DNA of 52,114 bases from DUSC01 sp964371125 (lineage in GTDB: Bacteria > Pseudomonadota > Alphaproteobacteria > Rhizobiales > Rhizobiaceae). Shown one piece after another: positions 42,128 to 49,048 of the stretch; positions within the stretch are counted from its first letter, which is position 1; every line of letters starts with the position of its first letter. The notes under the pieces are model-generated. The model saw nothing but the letters and a program-made list of their open reading frames with translations. It was not told the origin of the DNA and did no database searches. A program made the position numbers and the translations under genes. Location: positions 1 to 52,114 of the forward strand of contig CAYJMY010000006.1 in NCBI GenBank assembly GCA_964371125.1, written 5' to 3'.

Positions 42128-43098
42128 TCTGCCGCCGTATTCTGGATTGCGGCAAGGAGCTCGCTTCCAAACTCAACCTCAAAGCCTTTGAGCGCTTGGC
42201 CCATGGCGTCGCGGAACTGGGTACCGTCGATCTCCTCGACGTCCATGCCGCGTTCCTTGAGCGCTGCAATGCCTTGGGCCTCATCCGCCTCGACTTTGGC
42301 GCGGTTGGCTCGCACGGCTTCCTTTGCCGCAGCATCAAAAAGCGCCCGATCCTCGGCGGAAAGGCCGTCCAGGAAGTCCGGTGACCCTAGAACAATGCCC
42401 GGCGAATAGACGTGCTTGGTCAGATATAAGTGTCCCTGAAGCTGGTCGAAATTGTTGGATAGGATCACCGAGATCGGGTTCTCCTGACCGTCCACCACAC
42501 CCTGCTGCAACGCTGTCGGCAACTCGGAAAACGCCAGGGGCGTCGGGAGCACGCCAAGCGATCGCCAGGCCGTGATGTGGATCTTGTTTTCCATCGTCCG
42601 GATCTTCAGACCGGCGATGTCAGCAGGTCCATGAACCATCGCGCTGGTGGTTGTCAGATGACGGAATCCGTTCTCGCCAAAAGCCATGCCAACCAGACCA
42701 GCATCGGTGAAGTGGCTCAGGACTTCGGCGCCGACCGTGCCATCGAGGACCGCGCGCGCATGCGCATAGTCTCGGAATAGGAATGGAATGTCGAAGACCC
42801 GGACCTGGGGCAGGAAATTGCCGGCGGCGCCGGTGGTGCCGACAAAAAATTGCTGCGCACCGAATTGCACAGCTTCAATCGACTCCCGCTCGTTGTCCAC
42901 GCGCAGGACCTGAACCTTGTAGCGGCCACCGGAGTTTTCTTCGACATAGGTCTTAAAAGCTGCCGCAGCCACGCCGAAATGGCTGGTTTCCGGCGAGGGA
43001 TGCGTAATGGTGACAGATCTTGCATCCTGGGCGACTGCCGCCTGGGTTAGAAAGGCGGCGGCCAGCAAGCCGGCAAGGAAATACATAGTACGTTTCAT
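42124..43098 (-). CDS. dctP: TRAP substrate-binding protein (DctP)
   Basis: A 324-residue periplasmic binding protein. Signal peptide residues 1-23 ending AAVAQ. DctP core: ITHPSPETSHFGVAAAAFKTYVEENSGGRYKVQVL, the ligand-contacting GLKIRTMENKIHITAWRSLGVLPTPLAFSELPTALQQGVVDGQENP with the conserved Arg that pairs with a carboxylate. The substrate is therefore an organic acid, not further defined. Heads the transporter genes, 57 bases after the MRJP-type gene. Confidence 0.88.
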   Translation of the reverse strand: MKRTMYFLAGLLAAAFLTQAAVAQDARSVTITHPSPETSHFGVAAAAFKTYVEENSGGRYKVQVLRVDNERESIEAVQFGAQQFFVGTTGAAGNFLPQVRVFDIPFLFRDYAHARAVLDGTVGAEVLSHFTDAGLVGMAFGENGFRHLTTTSAMVHGPADIAGLKIRTMENKIHITAWRSLGVLPTPLAFSELPTALQQGVVDGQENPISVILSNNFDQLQGHLYLTKHVYSPGIVLGSPDFLDGLSAEDRALFDAAAKEAVRANRAKVEADEAQGIAALKERGMDVEEIDGTQFRDAMGQALKGFEVEFGSELLAAIQNTAAE

Positions 43099-43155
43099 GG
43101 AATCCTCCCTAGATTCTCTGCTTTGGATTTCGGTCGCTCTGATGAGAATCGGGCA

Positions 43156-44352
43156 CTACCGCACAGGCTTCATGTCCGCGGGGATGCGCCACACGCGGAA
43201 ATTGGCGTTGTCGCCGTCGTAGTTCATCTTGCCTTCGAAGGCATGATTGAGGTGGTTGGTAGTCAACAGCATGTTGCCCTTGAAATCGCTGGCCAGAGAG
43301 TCCGGCCAGATGAAATCGGGGCCCTCGAACAGGATATCCGTCTGCTTTTGCTCCGGCGCGAGAACCTCAACCCGGTTCAAAGCAATATTCGTGATCCAGA
43401 GGCGGCCCGACGGATCGGTTGCCATGCCATCGGAACCGCCGCCAATCTGGAGCGGTCCTTCAACTGCGGCGGAGATCTGTTCAGGGGTTGCCGCCGGATC
43501 CCGAAGAAGTTTCGTTGGAACCGAGTAGATGGCATCGGCAGTGGTCACGGTCCAATAGACCGTTTCGCCATCGGCTGAGATCGTCACACCGTTGATACCC
43601 ACGGCCAGCCGTGAGTCGGTGAAGACTCGCTCGCCATCGATCTTGAGCCAAAGGTTGGGATCGTCCTGAACCGAGGGATCGCGATCGAGCACCCGCCGCG
43701 CGGTGTTGCTCGCGATATCGTAGACGATCAATCCCGCCGGAACCGGTCCGCCGCCGCGATTTCCTGAGTCCGTGATGTAGATAACGTTGTTCTTCTCATC
43801 GACCACCAGGTCGTTCAAGAACGACGTGTTCCGATCCGCGACATCATCGGGAATCGCGTAGCGGACAAACTCCTTCCCCGTCTTGAGATCGATGCCGATC
43901 AACTTCTGGGCACCGTCGGGAACCGATTTCTCACCGGCCACAAACCCCATATCGACTATCCACATTCGGCTCTGGCTGTCGACGAAGACACCGAGGGCGT
44001 TCCTGATCGCGTTCGGGTCGGAAAGATCATGTGCTTCCCAGGACGGGAACGGCACGAGCATCGGCTTGCCATCCACCATATCGACCCGCGAAAGCGTCGA
44101 TGGAACGGCCGGATCGAGCCATCGGGGCGTCGACACATAGATGTTTCCCTCCGGATCTGCCTCTACGCCGGCAAGCGGTGCACGGGCATAGACTTGCGCC
44201 TTGTCGAACGCTGCCTTTTCGTCCGCGCTGCGGAATTGCCATTCCATCTTGGTCCAAGAATAGAGGGGAACGGGCCCCTCTCCGGCCAGGACCGGCCACG
44301 ATGTCGAGCTCAAGATGACACCAGCAAGTGCACCCAATATGGTTCTGCGCAT
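43156..44352 (-). CDS. Secreted MRJP/yellow-family beta-propeller protein
   Basis: A 398-residue exported protein. Signal peptide 1-24 (ending WPVLAG), then a six-bladed propeller of the major royal jelly protein/yellow family: GVFVDSQSRMWIVDMG, FLNDLVVDEKNNVIYITDSG, GINGVTISADGETVYWT, GGGSDGMATDPSGRLWITNIALNRVEVLAP. Related propellers include gluconolactonases and SMP-30, so a periplasmic lactonase-like step before uptake is conceivable; metal ligands cannot be verified. I start at 44352, preceded by AGGAGG. First gene of the operon facing the LysR gene. Confidence 0.8.
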   Translation of the reverse strand: MRRTILGALAGVILSSTSWPVLAGEGPVPLYSWTKMEWQFRSADEKAAFDKAQVYARAPLAGVEADPEGNIYVSTPRWLDPAVPSTLSRVDMVDGKPMLVPFPSWEAHDLSDPNAIRNALGVFVDSQSRMWIVDMGFVAGEKSVPDGAQKLIGIDLKTGKEFVRYAIPDDVADRNTSFLNDLVVDEKNNVIYITDSGNRGGGPVPAGLIVYDIASNTARRVLDRDPSVQDDPNLWLKIDGERVFTDSRLAVGINGVTISADGETVYWTVTTADAIYSVPTKLLRDPAATPEQISAAVEGPLQIGGGSDGMATDPSGRLWITNIALNRVEVLAPEQKQTDILFEGPDFIWPDSLASDFKGNMLLTTNHLNHAFEGKMNYDGDNANFRVWRIPADMKPVR

Positions 44353-44477
44353 GAATTCCTCCTTTTGTGCGTTGAACGCATCGAGGGGAGGGCGATGCCA
44401 CACACGCACTCCCCGATGCCCCCCCCGAGAGCCATGGGCAAGAAAACGCAAATTGGGAAATCGGAATCTCCAATACG

Positions 44478-44499
44478 GCCAATCGCGGTAATGATTGGC
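44478..44499. promoter_or_regulatory. LysR operator candidate between the divergent genes
   Basis: GCCAATC (44478-44484) and GATTGGC (44493-44499) form perfect 7-bp arms around GCGGTAAT, in the 200-bp gap between the MRJP operon and the LysR gene at 44554. Placement is what a self-regulating LysR activator would use. Nothing else is seen in the gap. Confidence 0.55.
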
Positions 44500-44553
44500 G
44501 CGGCTCCACCAAGCGGACTAAGCTTACAAATTGACGTTATTTGAGGGTGGCTA

Positions 44554-45459
44554 TTGGGCAAATCGGCGATTGATTCAGTAGATCTAAATCTCATTGCAGC
44601 GTTGGTCGTGCTAGTCGAAGAGAGGAGCACGGTCGCCGCGGCAAGACGGATGCGTCTTGCTCAATCGACCGTCTCGGGCATCCTTGCCAAACTCCGGCAT
44701 CACTTCGACGATCCGCTTCTGGTCAGAAACGGGCGGCATCTGGAACCAACCATGCGTGCTTTGGAGCTTGTCGAAGCCGCCGGACCACATCTGGCAGGCT
44801 TGGCACAATCGATCGGAGAGTTGACACCGTTCCGCCCCGATAGGGATGCCCGCATATTCAGGCTTGGCTGCACGGATGCGGTGGCTATGAAAATCTTACC
44901 CGATCTTACACAGATGCTTCGCCGCGAAGCACCGTTCTGCAGCCTGGTCGTGCGATCCGGCGACTATCGAAACCTGCCCGCCATGCTCGCCTCGGGAGAG
45001 ATTTCGACGGCGGTCGGCTATTTGCGGGAGTCGCCCCCCGCTTCGGCAAAGATACGTGTATTGCGGCATTCGCCATGGGTGGCCGTGCGCGCCACGGACC
45101 AACCGCAAATAAGTGGCCTCGACGATTTTTGCGCCCGGCCGCACACGTTGGTCTCACCACGCGGAGATCTGAGCGGTTTTGTCGACGACGCATTGGAAGG
45201 CGAAGGAAAAAGCCGTTCCATAGCACTTGTTCTAACATCTTTTGCGTTGCTGTTGACCGCGATACCGGGGAGCGATCTGATTGCGACCGTTCCCGATTTC
45301 GTTGCCAACCGATTGCAGACATTCGGGGATATTGCTGTCGATCCATGCCCGGTCGAGATTCCGCTGGTTACCAATTCGATGGCATGGCGCGCGGTCGTTG
45401 ACCGTGATCCAGGAGAACGCTGGCTAAGGGAACGGATCGCCGGCGCTTTCCAAACGTAG
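44554..45459 (+). CDS. LysR-family regulator of the TRAP operon
   Basis: A 301-residue LysR protein. HTH at about 8-66: VDLNLIAALVVLVEERSTVAAARRMRLAQSTVSGILAKLRHHFDDPLLVRNG in part; NodD/LeuO-like start. The effector domain from about 90 (FRLGCTDAVAMKILPDLTQML) is complete. TTG start at 44554, 200 bases from the divergent MRJP operon, which it probably activates in response to the imported acid or a breakdown product. An inverted repeat in between is the likely site. Confidence 0.84.
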   Translation: MGKSAIDSVDLNLIAALVVLVEERSTVAAARRMRLAQSTVSGILAKLRHHFDDPLLVRNGRHLEPTMRALELVEAAGPHLAGLAQSIGELTPFRPDRDARIFRLGCTDAVAMKILPDLTQMLRREAPFCSLVVRSGDYRNLPAMLASGEISTAVGYLRESPPASAKIRVLRHSPWVAVRATDQPQISGLDDFCARPHTLVSPRGDLSGFVDDALEGEGKSRSIALVLTSFALLLTAIPGSDLIATVPDFVANRLQTFGDIAVDPCPVEIPLVTNSMAWRAVVDRDPGERWLRERIAGAFQT

Positions 45460-45550
45460 GGCATCGAAATTCCGGTTATCCGCATCGGAAATCCGTTCTT
45501 CCGGATTGAGCGAGGCTGAACCATGTGTGGAACTCCACAAGGAGTTCACC

Positions 45551-46246
45551 ATGAAGCATGTTCTTATTGTTCTTACCTCGCATACCCGCCTCGGCGATAC
45601 CGGAAAACCGACGGGCTTTTACTTTGAGGAATTGGCGACGCCCTATTGGGCGCTGACAGACGCGGGTTATGACGTCACCATCGCTTCCATCGCAGGCGGC
45701 AAACCTGAACACGATCCGGGCAGCCTGAAGGATGACGAGACCCTGCGACCGCAGAGCGTCCAGCGTTTTGTTACCGACGAGGCCGCCATGGCCAAGCTTG
45801 CCAACACGCCTGCAATCGGTGAGATCGATCCGGCCGAATTCGACGCCATCTTCCTGCCGGGCGGCCATGGCGTGATGTGGGATTTCCCGAAGAGCGAGGC
45901 CTTGGCCAAAGCAGTGGGCGCCATCTACGGAGCCGGCGGTGTCGTCGGTGCGGTTTGTCACGGCCCGGTCGGGCTGATCAATGCCAAGCGCGCCGACGGA
46001 GCGCCGCTTGTCGCCGGCTTGAAAGTCAATTCCTTTACCGATGCAGAGGAGGAAGCCGTTGGCCTGACGTCGACCGTGCCGCTTCTCCTAGAAGGCCGGT
46101 TGCGCGAACTCGGTGGGAGATTCGAAGGCGCAGCCAATTTCACCTCACAAGCCGTGCGCGACGGCCGCCTAGTGACGGGGCAAAATCCCATGTCGAGCGA
46201 TGCCGTCGGCAAGCTGCTACTTGAGGCGCTCAAAGACGCCGCCTGA
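45551..46246 (+). CDS. DJ-1/PfpI family (Hsp31-like glyoxalase) protein
   Basis: A 231-residue class I glutamine amidotransferase-like protein. Nucleophile Cys136 and His137 sit in GAVCHGPVGL; acidic residues Glu26/Glu27 lie in GFYFEELATPYW; FLPGGHGVMWD precedes the elbow. The layout matches Hsp31-type chaperone/glyoxalase III proteins, which convert methylglyoxal to lactate without cofactor. Start at 45551 has AAGGAG upstream; the frame from 45506 is not needed. It is followed by a hairpin. A role in aldehyde detoxification would suit the neighbouring aldehyde dehydrogenase. Confidence 0.84.
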   Translation: MKHVLIVLTSHTRLGDTGKPTGFYFEELATPYWALTDAGYDVTIASIAGGKPEHDPGSLKDDETLRPQSVQRFVTDEAAMAKLANTPAIGEIDPAEFDAIFLPGGHGVMWDFPKSEALAKAVGAIYGAGGVVGAVCHGPVGLINAKRADGAPLVAGLKVNSFTDAEEEAVGLTSTVPLLLEGRLRELGGRFEGAANFTSQAVRDGRLVTGQNPMSSDAVGKLLLEALKDAA

Positions 46247-46252
46247 TCGACC

Positions 46253-46281
46253 GGTATCGCGGCATTCCCCGCCGCGATATC
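46253..46281. terminator. Hairpin after the DJ-1 gene
   Basis: TATCGCGGC (46255-46263) and GCCGCGATA (46271-46279) make a perfect 9-bp stem with a 7-base loop, 8 bases after the stop, extended by GG/CC. No T-run follows. It may act on both strands, facing the decayed coxG. Confidence 0.6.
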
Positions 46282-46333
46282 CTTGGAAACGCTGCCGGCC
46301 TGATCGGGGTCTCGACGGCAGCGCCATCCCGTA

Positions 46334-46706
46334 TCAATCCAAGCGGCTCAACACGAACAGAACCAATCCTGCCGCTCCTATCAGCGGACCTGCGACGATA
46401 GCGATCTGCCGGGTCCACGAGCGCCGCGGCCTGACCGCGCCTTCGACTGCGCCGAGCTGACGGGTGAATCGGGCAAAAAAACTGCTTGCTCAACTGATCG
46501 GCGCTGGCCTTGATGAAGCGCTGACCGATGGCGGCAAGACGTCCTTTGATCAGCGGCACGGCCAAATAATCGAGAATAGTCAGGCCGTCATCGCCCTCCG
46601 AAAGGGTCACGCTTGCCTCTCCCTAGATTTCGCCAATCTCGCCTGCCGAGGCGGTGACGATCAATCGGCAAGATCTCGGCGTCACCACATCCTCAATCCT
46701 GACACG
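46334..46706 (-). pseudogene. coxG-like (CO dehydrogenase subunit G) remnant
   Basis: On the minus strand, frame-corrected text reads VRIEDVVTPRSCRLIV, a stop, GEASVTLSEGDDGLTILDYLAV, GRLAAIGQRFIKASADQLSKQFF, then after one base FARFTRQLGAVEGAVRPRR and a C-terminal membrane helix IAIVAGPLIGAAGLVLFVL. This is the second half of a CoxG-family SRPBCC protein. It has an in-frame TAG (about 46629), a single-base expansion in a run of seven A (plus strand 46475-46481) and no N-terminus. No CO dehydrogenase subunits are nearby. A dead fragment left by rearrangement. Confidence 0.7.
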
Positions 46707-46917
46707 TAGCCCATGGTCATGGCTCTCGCACGCGGCTTCGGCTCGTTGCGGCTGCCTTAAGCACAGAGAAAGGCCCTCGACGAGGGCAGGCTGACATTCG
46801 TCTCAACTGGCATGGCGCAGAATGTCGTCGCGACAGATCTTGTCGTAGAGCACGTAGAAGCGAAAGGCAGGCTCCGCCTTCGCTTTACGATATAGTCGCC
46901 TGTGAACAATCCGGTTT

Positions 46918-47511
46918 TCACGCATGAAGTTGCCTGAGTGAGCCGGAGAGCATTGCCAGCAACAGGCACAAAAGAAGCCTCAGCCAGTTAAGGAGGAGGC
47001 GGAAGTTGTAGCCGGCTGCGGCGAGGACGATGTTGATGGCGTCGCCCTGGGTGTGGGCGAGGTAGTTGCGGCCCATGCGGTGCTCGGTCTTGATGTGACC
47101 GATGACCGGTTCGATGGCGGCGCGGCGTCCCATCTCGCACTTGATGGCGGGCATCATTCTCCGCTTCTGGCACGAGGTGTAGACCTTGAACTTGTGGCTC
47201 AAGGGCGCGTTGTGGCCCCTGTATCCGGCGTCGGCGAGAATGCGATCAAGCCCGTTGCCGATCATGGCCTCCATCTCGGGGATCACGGTGGCCAGCGTGT
47301 GTCCATCATAGGGATTGCCCGGCAGGGCCTTGGTATGGCGGGCTAACTGGCCGCCCTTCGAACGATGCAAGGTGGTGGCCACCCAGACCTTGACGCCGAA
47401 CTCATAGGGCCTGTGCGGCTTGCCCTTGCCGATGCATTCGACCTCCGGGGCGTGGAGGCCATACAGTTTCTTGCCTCTCTGATTCTGGCGCTGATCGAGC
47501 ACCCGCTCGTT
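46918..47511 (-). pseudogene. IS5-family transposase, C-terminal fragment
   Basis: About 195 codons of an IS5-type DDE transposase: KKLYGLHAPEVECIGKGKPHRPYEFGVKV, then LPGNPYDGHTLATVIPEM, ILADAGYRGHNAPL and the Glu region AIEPVIGHIKTEHRMGRNYL. The N-terminal half with the first Asp is missing. The 5' side ends abruptly where IS3-type sequence begins (about 47511), so the copy is dead. The 211 bases between it and the coxG remnant (46707-46917) show no gene. Confidence 0.8.
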
Positions 47512-47638
47512 TTCGTGAGGCGAACCGCCTCCCGTTTGAATTCTTCGGTAAATATTCGTCTCTCGCGTTTGCCCATCGGGTCCTCCTGTCGCGTCCAGCG
47601 ATATCAGAAAGTCCCTCCACTTTTTCCGGGCAAGTCCA
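47512..47638 (-). pseudogene. IS3-family orfA 5' fragment
   Basis: On the minus strand an ATG at 47576 with GGAGGA upstream starts MGKRERRIFTEEFKREAVRL and TKT, the beginning of an IS3-family OrfA helix-turn-helix. After about 22 codons the sequence switches to the IS5 fragment. The upstream end reads TGGACTTGCCCGG, a likely IS3 terminal repeat, at 47638. The rest of the element is absent. Confidence 0.65.
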
Positions 47639-47793
47639 GACGAAGGGCGTCCGAAATACGCGACGACTCAATCTGGCCGAAAATAATAAAAAAATGGCCT
47701 AAGCGCGAATGCAGGCCAATGCCCGCCCCAAGTAACCTAGATCGATCCTATACCATTGTTATAGATGGACGTTTCTTAAGAAGGAGCCTTGAG

Positions 47794-49047
47794 ATGACCA
47801 CCTACGACTTGCCGAAACCGGACTATATAAGGGGCATGAAACTGATCGGGCACTCGGATCAGGGCGGCCGTCCCGATGGTGTCCAACTAATGGTGAACAA
47901 GGGCTTCGCCTTCATCGGTCACATGTTTTCCAAGGGGTTCAGCGTTGTTGACGCGCGCGATCCGCGCAACCCCAAGCCAGTGAGGTTCGTCCCGGCTCCG
48001 GCAAACACCTGGAACATCCACCTCCAGACCTTCGATGATTTGCTCTTGGTTATCAATGCCAAGGACATGTTTGCGGCCACCGAGTTTCAGGACGAGACAG
48101 AATACTACAAGGGGGCGCTGGGCAAGAAGGTCGGCACGGCAGAGGGCAAGCGCGAACGTGATTGGACGGCCGGTATGGCGGTCTATGACATCTCGAACCC
48201 GGCCGAGCCGCGGCTAATTTCGTTCATGCCGGTTGATGGCGGTGGCATCCACCGGCTCTGGTATACAGGGGGCCGCTGGGCCTATGCTTCGGTCCTGCTT
48301 GACGGCTTCACCGACTATATCTTCATAACCATCGACATGACCGACCCGGCCAACCCGAGGGAAGTCGGTCGCTTCTGGCTGCCGGGCATGAATGCGGCGG
48401 CAGGCGAGGTTCCCAAGCCAGGCGAGCCGCGCGCGGGGCTGCATCACGCCGTCATCCATGGCGACACCGCCTATGGCGCGTGGCGGGACGCTGGGCTGGT
48501 GATGATGGATGTGAGCGACCGCAGCAAGCCGACCCTTATCACCCACCGCAACTGGTCGCCCCCCTTTGGGGGCGGCACCCACAACTGCCTACCCCTGCCC
48601 GACCGTAACCTGCTGGTGGTCGTCGATGAGGCGGTGCTGGACAATTGCGCCGACGGTATCAAGCATATCTGGATGTTCGACATCCGGGTTCCGTCGAATC
48701 CGATCAGCATCTCAACATTCCCGGTGCCGAGCGAGGCAGACTACTGCGGAAAGGGCGGCCATTTCGGCCCGCATAACATCTACGAGAACCGTCCCGACGG
48801 GCTAGTAAGCGATCAGCTGATCTTCTCGACCTACCAGAATGCCGGAATTCGCATCACCGACATTTCCGACGCCTACCGCCCAACCGAGGTTGCCGCCTTT
48901 GTTCCGCCGAAGCCGAACCGGCTCATCGATCACCGGCCGAGCCGGCCGTTGGTGATCCAGTCCTGCGATGTATTCGTCGACAAGAACGGAGTAATCTACG
49001 GCACTGACTATAATGGCGGCCTCTACATTCTGGAATACGAAGGTTGA
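47794..49047 (+). CDS. LVIVD-repeat beta-propeller protein
   Basis: A 417-residue protein without signal peptide. Repeated blade text of the LVIVD type: GVQLMVNKGFAFIGHMFSKGFSVVDARDPRNPKPV, GMAVYDISNPAEPRLI, YIFITIDMTDPANPREVGRFW, GLVMMDVSDRSKPTLITH, IWMFDIRVPSNP, IRITDISDAYRPTEVA. Histidines in IHRLWYTGG, LHHAVIHGD, THNCLPLP and HFGPHNIYENRP could hold a metal, as in selenium-binding-like propellers. AAGAAGGAG precedes the ATG at 47794. It ends one base before the dehydrogenase start, so the two form an operon and probably act together on one substrate. Confidence 0.78.
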   Translation: MTTYDLPKPDYIRGMKLIGHSDQGGRPDGVQLMVNKGFAFIGHMFSKGFSVVDARDPRNPKPVRFVPAPANTWNIHLQTFDDLLLVINAKDMFAATEFQDETEYYKGALGKKVGTAEGKRERDWTAGMAVYDISNPAEPRLISFMPVDGGGIHRLWYTGGRWAYASVLLDGFTDYIFITIDMTDPANPREVGRFWLPGMNAAAGEVPKPGEPRAGLHHAVIHGDTAYGAWRDAGLVMMDVSDRSKPTLITHRNWSPPFGGGTHNCLPLPDRNLLVVVDEAVLDNCADGIKHIWMFDIRVPSNPISISTFPVPSEADYCGKGGHFGPHNIYENRPDGLVSDQLIFSTYQNAGIRITDISDAYRPTEVAAFVPPKPNRLIDHRPSRPLVIQSCDVFVDKNGVIYGTDYNGGLYILEYEG

Positions 49048-49048
49048 T

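Noticed and set aside
46757..46969. 70-codon minus-strand frame
   Set aside because: No family resemblance, overlaps the IS5 fragment, no ribosome-binding site.
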